Origin: Streptomyces antibioticus
Lineage (GTDB): Bacteria; Actinomycetota; Actinomycetes; Streptomycetales; Streptomycetaceae
Direction of reading: 5' to 3'
Assembly (NCBI RefSeq): GCF_002019855.1
Contig: NZ_CM007717.1
Span: forward strand, 7,697,750 to 7,761,749
DNA length: 64,000 nucleotides
The notes under the pieces are model-generated. The model saw only the letters and a program-made list of their open reading frames with translations. It did not search any database and was not told where the DNA came from. Positions 43,510 to 52,335 of the stretch are shown piece after piece. The position numbers and the translations under genes were made by a program. Each line of letters starts with the position of its first letter. The first letter of the stretch is position 1.

Positions 43510-43932
43510 GTGCTGCATTCTCCCCCGTCTCCGGACGCCCGTTGAAGGGCGACCAGACCGACCGGAGTTGGCGGCGCGACACGCCCCATGCTCGCTGGCG
43601 CCGCGATTGTTGCCCGCTATTTCGAGCAACCCGACAGTTCCGCGGTGGGCCGCCGGCCGTGTCGCAGTGCGTCCTTGAGGTGTCCGTGTCCTTGGAGTCG
43701 ATGACGCCGATGCCGCGCAACAGGTCCCAGGCGGGGTGGGTGCCCACATAGGCTCCGCCGGTGAGTTCTTGCAGGTCGTGTCCGGTGTGCAGAACGGCCG
43801 CGGTGTACGACGCGGGGAACACGACCCCGGCGATCTCCTCCGATCCTCGAGATCCACACCGGCACGCCAGAGCGCGCTCGCAAGCCCGAACAAGCACATT
43901 CAGGGGTGCGCCGCCCGGCCCCACCGAGGAGG
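43510..43932 (-). other. Gene-poor stretch with a possible gene remnant
   Basis: No convincing complete gene. One minus-strand frame from about 43918 to 43730 reads like protein (EEIAGVVFPASYTAAVLHTG, then TGGAYVGTHPAWDLLRGIG). It then passes into low-quality sequence, and no family is recognisable. It may be the 5' remnant of a deleted gene. Confidence 0.35.
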
Positions 43933-43941
43933 ATGACGGCC

Positions 43942-44901
43942 GTGCACCTTCCCCACGTCTACCGCGTCACGAAGTACGACCCCGCCGACCGTGACGAACA
44001 CGGGCACTACACCGGCACCGAGAGCACGGCGAGCGACCATGGCGCCGTCGAGGCGGCCTACCTCCGGGCGGTCGAGGCGTTCGCCGCGGAGACGGGCGTC
44101 GGCCGCCTCGCCGTGCGCGAGCCGCAGGTGCCGTCACTCGCACACTTCGGCGGAGAACCGGCGCTGCCCGGCTTCGGCCTCGACGCCCTCTTCCCGGACG
44201 GCCTCACCAGCCTCCACGACGGCGCCGAAGTGCCGCTCGGAACCGGCCTGGAGATGGTCCGGTTCATGCTGCGCGACGCGGGGGTCTGGTGCCGCCTGGA
44301 GGTGGCGGACGTGTTCGCGGTGCACGTCGGCTGGGACCAGTACCTCTACGTCGGCAGCGACCGGCCCTGCGAGGAGGCGGTGACGCGCACCGCCGCGCTC
44401 GGACTGTTCGCGGAACGGTGCGCGGCATCCCCGTACGCCGTGGAAGAGGAGGAGGACGGACGCGTCCAGGTTCCTGCGGACGACGAGTTCTGGGCCCGCG
44501 TACACCGGGCGGTCGCCGACGGCGAGGCCGGGCTGTTGGAGGAGACGTTCGTCGCGGGTGCCGAACGCTGGCACCGGCTGACCCCCGAAACCGTCGACGC
44601 GGTGCGGGCCGGGCTCGTTCCCCGCGCGTGTCTGGCCCTCTGGCCCGACCTGTCCACCGATGTCACCGCTGTCCTCGCCGGCCTTCCCGCCGACGGTCTC
44701 GTGGAAGGTGTCTGGCAGGAGCCGGACGGGCGGATCAGGAACGCGGTCGTCGACGAGAGCGGGTTCGCCGAGCTGGCCGTGCGGATGTCCGCCGCCACCG
44801 CCGCGACGCTTCTGTCCGTTTACGCCGACGAACGCGTCCCCCTTCTCACCGCCGTTCTGCCCGACGGCGACGGTGTGGTGCGGGCCCGTTGGCGGAGCTG
44901 A
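43942..44901 (+). CDS. Conserved hypothetical protein
   Basis: A 319-residue acidic soluble protein with no signal peptide or membrane segment. The N-terminal phrase YRVTKYDPADRDEHGHYTG and the middle phrase FAVHVGWDQYLYVGSDRPCEEA suggest a two-domain protein. I recall such sequences only as Streptomyces hypotheticals. GTG 43942 is preferred because GGAGG lies 9 nt upstream. ATG 43933 would overlap the ribosome site. It is followed by a GC-rich hairpin and the convergent ABM gene. No function is proposed. Confidence 0.75.
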   Translation: MHLPHVYRVTKYDPADRDEHGHYTGTESTASDHGAVEAAYLRAVEAFAAETGVGRLAVREPQVPSLAHFGGEPALPGFGLDALFPDGLTSLHDGAEVPLGTGLEMVRFMLRDAGVWCRLEVADVFAVHVGWDQYLYVGSDRPCEEAVTRTAALGLFAERCAASPYAVEEEEDGRVQVPADDEFWARVHRAVADGEAGLLEETFVAGAERWHRLTPETVDAVRAGLVPRACLALWPDLSTDVTAVLAGLPADGLVEGVWQEPDGRIRNAVVDESGFAELAVRMSAATAATLLSVYADERVPLLTAVLPDGDGVVRARWRS

Positions 44902-44906
44902 GCCGT

Positions 44907-44945
44907 GGCCGGGCGGCGGCAGTCCGGAGAGCGCCGCCGCCGGCC
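44907..44945. terminator. GC-rich hairpin between convergent genes
   Basis: GGCCGGGCGGCGGC (44907-44920) pairs with GCCGCCGCCGGCC (44933-44945) with a single bulged base and a 12-nt loop. It sits directly between the stop at 44901 and the convergent stop at 44955. Confidence 0.6.
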
Positions 44946-44954
44946 GGGGCCGGG

Positions 44955-45290
44955 CTACTGCTCGGCGGGCTTCGGGGCCGCCTGTTGGACGACCTCGAAG
45001 GACCACAGGGTGGAGGCCGAGGCCGCCGGCTGTGGGCGTTCGCCGTCTGACGCGCCGCCGCCGCGGTGGGCCGCCTTCATCGGGCCCTCCAACCACGCCT
45101 GGAACGACTCCTCGTCGCGCCAGCGTGTGTAGACGAGGTAGGTGTCCGTGCCCTCGACCGGGCGGAGCAGCTCGAACCACTCGAAGCCGTCCGAGTTCTC
45201 GACGGCGTGGGCGCGTGCGGCGAACCGCTTCTCCAGGGTCTCCCGCTGTTCCGCCGGGACGGTCAGTACGTTGATCTTGACTACGCTCAT
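44955..45290 (-). CDS. Antibiotic biosynthesis monooxygenase (ABM) domain protein
   Basis: A 111-residue ferredoxin-like fold protein of the ABM family. It opens VVKINVLTVPAEQRETLEKRFAARA. It has the middle stretch FEWFELLRPVEGTDTYLVYT and the W-rich helix WRDEESFQAWLEGPMKAAH. Family members include cofactor-free oxygenases and heme-degrading IsdG/MhuD proteins. The C-terminal tail SFEVVQ and the overall build are close to actinobacterial heme-oxygenase-like members, but the heme-ligand histidine cannot be assigned with confidence. ATG 45290 is used. It is divergent from the PASTA-like gene. Confidence 0.82.
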   Translation of the reverse strand: MSVVKINVLTVPAEQRETLEKRFAARAHAVENSDGFEWFELLRPVEGTDTYLVYTRWRDEESFQAWLEGPMKAAHRGGGASDGERPQPAASASTLWSFEVVQQAAPKPAEQ

Positions 45291-45395
45291 GGACCCATCC
45301 TGCACGCACCCCACATCGGCGCGACGCACCGGGCCACCTTCGGACGTGTTCGTGGGACCATCGCAGTTTGCGCAGCATCACCAAGAGGGGCGGAC

Positions 45396-46061
45396 ATGGC
45401 CAACTGGAAGGTCATCGGCGGAATCGTGGCGGGAGTCCTCGTCATCGGCGGTATCGGGTCGGCCCTGGACGACAAGGAGAGCGGCAAGGGCGGCGACGCC
45501 GTCGGTTCGGCGACTCCCAGTGCTTCGCGTACCGCCACGTCCCCGGCCAGCGCCGGTCCTGACGGCAAGGGCGATGTCGAGAAGCACGCCGTTCCGCGGT
45601 TCGTCGGTATGGGGCTCCAGTCCGCCCAGGACGCCGCTCAGGAGGTCGGCTTCTACAGTCTGACCTCGCACGACGCCCTCGGCCGCGGCCGGATGCAGGC
45701 GTTCGACCGGAACTGGAAGGTCTGCTCGCAGAGCGTCGCCGCCGGCCGGACCGTGGCGACGGACACCGAACTCGACTTCGGCGCGGTCAAGCTGGACGAG
45801 ACCTGCCCCGCCAAGGACCGGACCGCTCCCGCGAAGGCCGACGGGACGATGCCCGACTTCAAGGGCAAGTCCGTGAAGGTCGCCCGCGCGGCGCTCGACT
45901 CCGGCACCTCGATCACCGTGGAGGACGCGTCCGCCGACGACCGGTTCGTGTTCCTGGAGTCGAACTGGCAGGTCTGCACCCAGAGCCCGAAGGCCGGTGC
46001 CGAACTGAACGGGCAGCCCGTGGAGTTCACGGCCGTGAAGTTCGGCGAGTCCTGCCCCTGA
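45396..46061 (+). CDS. Membrane-anchored protein with two PASTA-like repeats
   Basis: A 221-residue protein with a short cytoplasmic end, one hydrophobic helix (about residues 5-24), a Ser/Thr/Ala/Gly linker and two homologous extracellular repeats. Each repeat has the pattern of a PASTA domain (VPRFVGMGLQSAQDAAQEVGF and MPDFKGKSVKVARAALDSG). Each then has a W-x-V-C segment (NWKVCSQSVAAG and NWQVCTQSPKAG) and a closing Cys (ETCP and ESCP), so one disulfide per repeat is likely. PASTA domains bind cell-wall fragments, but no kinase or transpeptidase domain is attached. ATG 45396 has GAGGGG nearby. Convergent with metE. Confidence 0.82.
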   Translation: MANWKVIGGIVAGVLVIGGIGSALDDKESGKGGDAVGSATPSASRTATSPASAGPDGKGDVEKHAVPRFVGMGLQSAQDAAQEVGFYSLTSHDALGRGRMQAFDRNWKVCSQSVAAGRTVATDTELDFGAVKLDETCPAKDRTAPAKADGTMPDFKGKSVKVARAALDSGTSITVEDASADDRFVFLESNWQVCTQSPKAGAELNGQPVEFTAVKFGESCP

Positions 46062-46103
46062 CCGGCCGGAGGCGAGGCGCGTCGCACGCCTGCCCCCGGC
46101 CGG
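46062..46103. terminator. Hairpin terminator between the PASTA-like gene and metE
   Basis: CCGGCCGG (46062-46069) pairs with CCGGCCGG (46096-46103). The stem extends inward by GGCGAGGCG against CGCCTGCCC with small imperfections. It lies between convergent stops at 46061 and 46126. Confidence 0.65.
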
Positions 46104-46125
46104 CCCCGTCAATCGGCCGTGAGGA

Positions 46126-48444
46126 TCAGGAACCGTTCAGTTCCGCGCGGACCGTGCGGGCCGCCGTGACCAGGTTCTCCAGGGACGTGCGGGTTTCCGG
46201 CCAGGCGCGGGTCTTGAGGCCGCAGTCGGGGTTGACCCAGAGACGTTCGGCGGGGATGGCCCGCAACCCCGTGCGCAGCAGATCTGCCGCCTCCTCCGCG
46301 CTCGGCACCCGCGGGGAGTGGATGTCGTAGACACCCGGGCCCGCCTCGCGCGGATAGCCGTGGGCGGCGAGTTCGCGGGCGACCTGCATATGGGAGCGGG
46401 CCGCTTCGAGGCTGATGACGTCCGCGTCGAGGTCGTCGATGGCCTGGACGATGTCGCCGAACTCGGCGTAGCACATGTGGGTGTGGATCTGGGTGTCCGG
46501 GCGCACCCCGGCCGTGGTGAGACGGAACGCCTCGGTGGCCCAGGCCAGGTACGCCGTGTGGTCGGCCGCCCGCAGGGGCAGCGTCTCGCGCAGGGCGGGC
46601 TCGTCGACCTGGATGACCGAAGTCCCGGCCGTCTCGAGGTCGTTGACCTCGTCGCGCAGCGCGAGGGCGACCTGCCGGGCGGTATCGCCGAGGGGCTGGT
46701 CGTCGCGGACGAAGGACCAGGCGAGCATGGTGACCGGCCCGGTGAGCATGCCCTTGACGGGGCGTGAGGCGAGGGACTGGGCGTAGGCCGTCCAGCGCAC
46801 GGTCATCGGCTCGGGGCGGGAAATGTCCCCGGCGAGGATCGGCGGACGGACGTAACGGGTGCCGTAGGACTGGACCCAGCCGTGCTGCGTGGCCAGATAG
46901 CCGGTGAGCTGTTCGGCGAAGTACTGGACCATGTCGTTGCGTTCGGGCTCGCCGTGCACGAGGACGTCGAGACCGGCCTTCTCCTGGAAGGCCAGCACCT
47001 CCTGGATCTCCGTCCTGATGCGCTCCTCGTAGGCCCCCGTGTCGATGCGTCCGGCGCGCAGATCGGCGCGTGCGGTGCGCAGTTCGGCGGTCTGCGGGAA
47101 GGAGCCGATGGTGGTGGTCGGCAGCAACGGCAGGCCCAGGTGGGCGCGTTGGGCCGTGGCGCGTTCGGGGTAGGGCTGGGCGCGGCGGGTGTCCGCGTCG
47201 GTGACGGCCTCGGCGCGGGCCCGGACCGCCGGGTCACGGGTGATCGGGGAGTTTGCGCGGGAGGCCAAGTCGACCTTGTTGGCGGCGAGTTGGGCCGCGA
47301 TGGCGCCGGTGCCGCGGGTGAGGCCCTTGGCGAGGGTGACGACCTCCGCGGTCTTCTGACGGGCGAAGGCCAGCCAGCGCAGGATCTGCGGGTCGATGTC
47401 CCGCTCGGCGGCGGCGTCGAGCGGCACATGGAGCAGGGAGCAGGACGCGGCCACGTCGACCCGGTCGGCCAGACCGAGCAACGTACCCAGCGTGGTGAGC
47501 GACGCGGAGAGGTCGTTGACCCAGATGTTGCGGCCGTTCACCACACCGGCGACCAGCCGCTTCCCGGGCAGCCCGCCGACGGCGGCCAGTGCGTCCAGGT
47601 TGGCGGCCGCCCGCTCGGTGAAGTCCAGCGCCAGCCCCTCCACCGGGGCCTTGGCCAGCACGGGCAGGGCCTCGCCGAGCCGGTCGAAGTAGGAGGCCAC
47701 GAGCAGTTTCGGACGGTCGGTGAGGGCGCCGAGGTCGCGGTAGGCGCGGGCCGCGGCGTTGAGTTCGGCCGGGGTGCGGTCCTGCACCAGGGCCGGTTCG
47801 TCGAGCTGCACCCAACCGGCCCCGGCGGCACGCAGATCGGCGAGGACCTCGGCGTACACGGGCAGCAGCCGGTCCAGGAGGGTCAGCGGGTCGAAGTCCG
47901 CCGGCACACCGGGTGCGGGCTTCGACAGCAGCAGATAGGTGACGGGACCGACGAGAACCGGCCTGGCCGTGAGCCCGAGGGCATGGGCCTCCTCCAACTC
48001 GGCGACCTGCTTGGCGGAGTCGGCCGTGAAGACCGTGTCCGGGCCCAACTCGGGCACCAGATAGTGGTAGTTGGTGTCGAACCACTTGGTCATCTCCAGC
48101 GGCGCCACGTCCTGGGTGCCGCGGGCCATCGCGAAGTAGCCGCCCAGCGCGTCCGCTTCGACGGCGGCGCGGTGCCGTTCGGGGATCGCGCCCACCATCA
48201 CGGTCGTGTCGAGGACGTGGTCGTAGTACGAGAAGTCCCCCGTCGGGACCTCGTCGACGCCGGCGGCGGCGAGCTGCCGCCAGTTGCTCCGGCGGAGTCC
48301 GGCGGCGGTCTCCCGGAGGAAGTCGGCGGTGACGCGGCCCTTCCAGTGGCCCTCGATCGCCTTCTTCAGTTCCCGGCTCTGCCCCTGACGGGGGTAGCCG
48401 TACACGGTGGCCCGTGCTGCCGCGGCTGCGGGCTTGGTGGTCAC
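46126..48444 (-). CDS. metE: Cobalamin-independent methionine synthase
   Basis: A 772-residue enzyme that methylates homocysteine with 5-methyltetrahydropteroyl-triglutamate in the cytoplasm. The N-terminal barrel begins near ATVYGYPRQGQSRELKKAIE. The catalytic C-terminal barrel holds IGSFPQTAELR and the zinc ligands in HTHMCYAEF and VNPDCGLKTR. GTG 48444 is chosen because AAGGAG lies 6 nt upstream. The length matches MetE of other bacteria. A long leader on the same strand carries a cobalamin riboswitch (48612-48800), so the enzyme is made only when vitamin B12 is scarce and the B12-dependent MetH cannot work. The ribosome site lies in a possible sequestering stem. Confidence 0.97.
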   Translation of the reverse strand: MTTKPAAAAARATVYGYPRQGQSRELKKAIEGHWKGRVTADFLRETAAGLRRSNWRQLAAAGVDEVPTGDFSYYDHVLDTTVMVGAIPERHRAAVEADALGGYFAMARGTQDVAPLEMTKWFDTNYHYLVPELGPDTVFTADSAKQVAELEEAHALGLTARPVLVGPVTYLLLSKPAPGVPADFDPLTLLDRLLPVYAEVLADLRAAGAGWVQLDEPALVQDRTPAELNAAARAYRDLGALTDRPKLLVASYFDRLGEALPVLAKAPVEGLALDFTERAAANLDALAAVGGLPGKRLVAGVVNGRNIWVNDLSASLTTLGTLLGLADRVDVAASCSLLHVPLDAAAERDIDPQILRWLAFARQKTAEVVTLAKGLTRGTGAIAAQLAANKVDLASRANSPITRDPAVRARAEAVTDADTRRAQPYPERATAQRAHLGLPLLPTTTIGSFPQTAELRTARADLRAGRIDTGAYEERIRTEIQEVLAFQEKAGLDVLVHGEPERNDMVQYFAEQLTGYLATQHGWVQSYGTRYVRPPILAGDISRPEPMTVRWTAYAQSLASRPVKGMLTGPVTMLAWSFVRDDQPLGDTARQVALALRDEVNDLETAGTSVIQVDEPALRETLPLRAADHTAYLAWATEAFRLTTAGVRPDTQIHTHMCYAEFGDIVQAIDDLDADVISLEAARSHMQVARELAAHGYPREAGPGVYDIHSPRVPSAEEAADLLRTGLRAIPAERLWVNPDCGLKTRAWPETRTSLENLVTAARTVRAELNGS

Positions 48445-48452
48445 GGAGATCT

Positions 48453-48504
48453 CCTTCGCGAGACTGATCCCTGAGATCCCGGCGACGGGACGAGAGCGCG
48501 AAGG
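48453..48504 (-). promoter_or_regulatory. Possible ribosome-site-sequestering stem in the metE leader
   Basis: On the RNA strand CCTTCGCG (from 48504 to 48497) is complementary to CGCGAAGG (from 48460 to 48453), and the second copy overlaps the metE ribosome site AAGGAG. The 8-bp pairing would hide it. The site also lies next to the palindrome GGAGATCTCC. This could be the translational output of the upstream riboswitch. Confidence 0.45.
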
Positions 48505-48611
48505 GGTGACAGACCGTACGGCAGCGGCCCACGGCCGTCCGTACGATGTGTGCGCCGACCCGCCCTCGAGGTCACCGGGATGTCCGCGCGTGAGTGCTTC
48601 ACGCACGGGCA

Positions 48612-48800
48612 GTTGGCAGGTCTTCGGACTCGTGGGCGCGTCCTCCGGCCGTCGGAGGTCACCTACTGGCCGTCGCTTCCCAGACCCTGTTCGTCGGGCC
48701 CAGTGCGTATGACGGCGGTCGTTCCCACTCACCGCTGCGGGGCAGTCCCGGATTCCCACCGGGTTCCCTCTTACGACGCTCCCGCCTGGCGGACGGGGCG
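48612..48800 (-). ncRNA. Cobalamin (AdoCbl) riboswitch controlling metE
   Basis: Read on the minus strand, the leader has the typical cobalamin-aptamer series. It contains GGAACCCGGTGGGAATCCGG (stem with the GGTGGGAATCC core), GACTGCCCCGCAGCGGT, then an internal variable arm, and finally GTCCGAAGACCTGCC, the conserved 3' closing strand. The order and spacing match the family, and the sequence lies in the correct orientation about 170 nt before metE. B12-bound aptamer would repress a gene that replaces B12-dependent methionine synthase, a known arrangement in actinomycetes. No U-rich terminator is seen between aptamer and gene. Aptamer limits are approximate. Confidence 0.88.
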
Positions 48801-48948
48801 AACCAGCTACGCGGGCCACCCTACGCGGTGCCGTCGTCCGCGTGAAACCCCCGGCCGCCGCGTGCCCCCGACCGGACGAAACCGACCCACCCGCCCCGGG
48901 CGTCCCTCCCGACGACAGGAAGATCACGACGACACGAGGACGGACACC

Positions 48949-49932
48949 ATGGACCGGAACGACCCGATCCCGGCGGCCCAGGCGGCCCCGATGGCACGCC
49001 ACGGCCGCCGCGCGGCACTCACCCTCGGCGCCGGAGCGGCCCTCGCCACCGCCCTGCCGGGTTCCGCACAAGCCTCCACGACCGACACGACCGACACGAC
49101 CGCCGCGCACGCCTCGACGACCGCCGGAACACGCCTCGGCCGGCGCTTCCACGCCCTCGAACGCCGGTACGCGGCCCGCCTCGGCGTCTACGCCCACGAC
49201 ACGGCCACCGGACGGACGCTGGCGTACCGCGCGAACGAGCGGTTCCCGCTGTGCTCGGTGTTCAAGACCCTCGCCGCGGCAGCCGTGTTAAGGGATCTCG
49301 ACCGCGACGGGGAGTACCTCGCCCGCCGGATCCGCTACACCGAGGAGTACGTCACCGCCTCCGGGTACGCGCCGATCACGGGCACCGACGAGAACGTGGC
49401 CGCCGGGATGACCGTCGCCGAACTGTGCGCCGCCACCGTCTCGCACAGCGACAACGGCGCGGGCAATCTGCTCCTGCGCGAGCTGGGCGGACCGACCGCG
49501 ATCACCCGGTTCGCCCGCTCGCTCGGCGACCCGACGACCCGGCTCGACCGGTGGGAGCCCGAGCTGAACACGGCGGAACCGTGGCGCCGGACCGACATCA
49601 CCAGCCCCCGCGCCATCGGCAGGACCTACGCACGGCTCCTGCTCGGCGGGGTCCTGCCGCGCGCGGACCGTGAGCTGCTGACGGGCTGGCTGGTCGCCAA
49701 CACCACCAACACCGCCCGCTTCAGGGCCGGTCTGCCCGCCGACTGGACGCTCGCGGACAAGACCGGGGGAGGCGCGGCGTACGGCGTCGCCAACGACGTG
49801 GGGGTCGTATGGCCCCCCGGTCGGCCGCCGATCGTGCTGTCCGTGCTGTCGACCAAGTACGCCCCCGAGGGTCCCACGGACAATCAACTCGTTGCCCGGG
49901 CCGCCGCACTGGTGGCGGACGCGCTGACCTGA
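48949..49932 (+). CDS. Class A beta-lactamase, Tat-exported, with a TTA codon
   Basis: A 327-residue serine beta-lactamase. The N-terminus carries a twin-arginine leader (RHGRRAALTLGAGAALATALP) with an Ala-x-Ala-type end near AQA, then a Thr/Ala-rich spacer. The catalytic set is complete: S-x-x-K in CSVFKT, SDN in SHSDNGAG, E-x-x-L-N in WEPELNTAEP, and KTG in DKTGGG. It hydrolyses beta-lactams outside the cell. ATG 48949 has GAGGA 8 nt upstream. Codon 114 (49288-49290) is TTA, the rare leucine codon read by the bldA tRNA in Streptomyces, so translation is probably tied to development. It stands alone, divergent from the metE riboswitch and convergent with the molybdenum oxidoreductase gene. 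Confidence 0.95.
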   Translation: MDRNDPIPAAQAAPMARHGRRAALTLGAGAALATALPGSAQASTTDTTDTTAAHASTTAGTRLGRRFHALERRYAARLGVYAHDTATGRTLAYRANERFPLCSVFKTLAAAAVLRDLDRDGEYLARRIRYTEEYVTASGYAPITGTDENVAAGMTVAELCAATVSHSDNGAGNLLLRELGGPTAITRFARSLGDPTTRLDRWEPELNTAEPWRRTDITSPRAIGRTYARLLLGGVLPRADRELLTGWLVANTTNTARFRAGLPADWTLADKTGGGAAYGVANDVGVVWPPGRPPIVLSVLSTKYAPEGPTDNQLVARAAALVADALT

Positions 49933-49946
49933 GAGCAGGCCGGCCG

Positions 49947-52316
49947 TCAGGACCGGGTGATCGTCACCTTCAGGTGCTTCATCAGCGGCTGGTCGCTCTG
50001 CTCGCTGTAGTCGCTGATCGCGCACAGCACGTTCATCTCCGGCATGTAACCGGCCGCGCAGCCCCGCGGGATGTCGTACGGGATGGCCAGGTAGCCGTCG
50101 AGGCGGCGTTCGCTGCCGTCCTTGGCGGTGCTGACGATGTCGACCGGGTCGAACTCGGCGATGGCGCGGTCCCGCATGTCGTCCTTGTTCATGAAGACGA
50201 GCGTGCGGAGGTTCTTGACGCCCCGATAGCGGTCGTTGTCGGAGTAGATCGTGGTGTTCCACTGGTCGTGGGAGCGCATCGTGCCCAGGGCGAGGGTGCC
50301 GGGTTCGGGGACGACGTCGGGCAGCGGGGCCGCGGAGAACTCGGCGAGGCCCGACGGCGTGCGGAAGACCAGTTCGCGCGCCGGCTGCTTGATACGGAAG
50401 CCGAGCGGCAGCCGCACCCGGCGGTTGCAGTCCTCGAAGCCGTCCAGGACCTGGGCCATGGTGTCGCGGATACGGTCGTAGTCCTCGACGTACCAGTCCC
50501 AGGGCGTGCCGCTGTCCGGGAGGGCGGCGCGGGCCATGCCGGCGATGATGGCGGGCTCGGAGAGCAGATGCTTGGAGGCGGGGCGCTTCATGCCCACCGA
50601 CAGATGGACCATGCTCATCGAGTCCTCGACCGAGGTGGCCTGGATGCCGCCGCGTTGGTGGTCCTTCTCGGTCCGGCCCAGACACGGCAGGATGACCGCC
50701 TGCCGGCCGTGGACCAGATGGCTGCGGTTCAGCGTGGTGCTGACCTGCGCGGTCAACTCGCAGGAGCGCAGCGCCTCATAGGTGTACGGGGTGTCGGGCG
50801 CGGCGAGCGCGAAGTTGCCGCCCATGCCGACGAACACCTTCACGTCGCCGCGGTGCATCGCCTGGATGGTGTTGACGGTGTCGAGGCCGTGCTTGCGCGG
50901 CGGGTCGATCCCGCACACCTCGGCCAGCCGGTCCAGGAACTCCGTACCGGGCCGGTGGTCGATGCCGCAGGTGCGGTTGCCCTGGACGTTGCTGTGCCCG
51001 CGCACCGGGGAGGGTCCCGCGCCCTCGCGGCCCAGATTGCCGCGCAGCAGAAGGAGGTTGACGATCTCGCGTACGGTGTCGACGCCGTGCTCGTGCTGGC
51101 TGACGCCCAGGCACCAGCTGATGATGCTGCGGTCGGCCTCCCGGTACACCTGCGCCGCGTGCAGGATGTCCGCCCGGCTGACGCCGGACTGCCGTTCGAT
51201 CTCCTCCCAGGAGGTGTCCTCGCACACCGTCCGGTAGGCGTCGAAGTACGCCGTGTGCCGCTCGATGAACTCCTGGTCCAGCGCCTTCGGATCGGTCTTC
51301 GCCTGTTCGAGGACTGCCTTGGCCATGCCGCGCAGCAGGGCCATGTCGCCGCCGATGCGCGGCTGGATGTTGAACGTGCTCGTCCTCGTCGTCTTGAACA
51401 GGGCCATGTCCAGGAAGTCGTGCGGCACGATCGTGCGGGTGGCGGCCGCCTCCACCAGGGGGTTGATGTGCACGATCTGGGCGCCCCGGTGGTACGCCTC
51501 GGCGAGCGCGGTGAGCATCCTGGGCGCGTTCGAGGCCGCGTTGACGCCCATGATGAACAACGCGTCCGTGCTCTCCCAGTCCTTGAGGTCGACGGTGCCC
51601 TTTCCGGTGCCCAGGGACGCGTCGAGAGCGCGGCCGCTCGCCTCGTGGCACATGTTGGAGCAGTCCGGCAGGTTGTTCGTGCCGAGTTCGCGGACCATCA
51701 ACTGGTAGAGGAAGGTGGCCTCGTTGCCGAGGCGGCCCGAGGTGTAGAAGGACGCCTGGTTCGGGTCGTCGAGCGAGCGCAGGGTGCGGCCGACCAGTTC
51801 GAACGCGTCGTGCCAGGTGGTCGGGACGTAGTGGTCCGACTCCGGGTCGTAGACCATCGGTTCGGTCAGCCGGCCCTGGTCCTCCAGGGCGAAGTCGCTC
51901 CAGCCGGACAGCTCCGTGACGGAGTGCTCGGCGAAGAACGTCCGGTCGACCCGCTTGCCGGTCATCTCCCACGTGACGTGTTTGATGCCGTTCTCGCAGA
52001 TGTCGAGGTGCAGCCCCTTGGTGTCGTCCGGCCAGGCGCAGCCGGGACAGTCGAAGCCGTCGCCCTCGTGGTTCATCCGCATGATCGCGCGGGGGCCGTC
52101 GAGCAGGGCGTGCTCGCGCACCAGGACCTTGCTCACGCTCTTCGCGGCCCCCCAGCCCGCGGCCGGGTGGTGGTACGGATGGAAGTCCGGCTCGCCCGCG
52201 GGGGTCGGACCCACCTGGGGTCCCCGCCGCTGCCGGCCCTGGTCGGAGGCGTTCACCGCGCTCACCCCTTCGTCGCCGTCGTCCCAGGCTATGCCGGGGG
52301 GGTCCGGTCCCGCCAT
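49947..52316 (-). CDS. FdhF/YdeP-like molybdopterin oxidoreductase
   Basis: A 789-residue catalytic-subunit homologue of formate dehydrogenase H in the YdeP-type branch. FDCPGCAWPD (near residue 88) holds a C-x-x-C pair. SNMCHEASGRALDASLGTGK holds the Cys that replaces selenocysteine as Mo ligand. Later regions such as RGNLGREGAGPSPVRGHSNV contact the bis-MGD cofactor. The usual four-cysteine iron-sulfur site near the N-terminus is not obvious. The physiological substrate of this branch is uncertain, and YdeP has been linked to acid resistance. ATG 52316 lies 20 bp from a near-perfect iron box shared with the divergent flavoprotein gene, which is unusual for this family. Confidence 0.9.
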   Translation of the reverse strand: MAGPDPPGIAWDDGDEGVSAVNASDQGRQRRGPQVGPTPAGEPDFHPYHHPAAGWGAAKSVSKVLVREHALLDGPRAIMRMNHEGDGFDCPGCAWPDDTKGLHLDICENGIKHVTWEMTGKRVDRTFFAEHSVTELSGWSDFALEDQGRLTEPMVYDPESDHYVPTTWHDAFELVGRTLRSLDDPNQASFYTSGRLGNEATFLYQLMVRELGTNNLPDCSNMCHEASGRALDASLGTGKGTVDLKDWESTDALFIMGVNAASNAPRMLTALAEAYHRGAQIVHINPLVEAAATRTIVPHDFLDMALFKTTRTSTFNIQPRIGGDMALLRGMAKAVLEQAKTDPKALDQEFIERHTAYFDAYRTVCEDTSWEEIERQSGVSRADILHAAQVYREADRSIISWCLGVSQHEHGVDTVREIVNLLLLRGNLGREGAGPSPVRGHSNVQGNRTCGIDHRPGTEFLDRLAEVCGIDPPRKHGLDTVNTIQAMHRGDVKVFVGMGGNFALAAPDTPYTYEALRSCELTAQVSTTLNRSHLVHGRQAVILPCLGRTEKDHQRGGIQATSVEDSMSMVHLSVGMKRPASKHLLSEPAIIAGMARAALPDSGTPWDWYVEDYDRIRDTMAQVLDGFEDCNRRVRLPLGFRIKQPARELVFRTPSGLAEFSAAPLPDVVPEPGTLALGTMRSHDQWNTTIYSDNDRYRGVKNLRTLVFMNKDDMRDRAIAEFDPVDIVSTAKDGSERRLDGYLAIPYDIPRGCAAGYMPEMNVLCAISDYSEQSDQPLMKHLKVTITRS

Positions 52317-52335
52317 GTCGCACCGGCGGTCGCGC

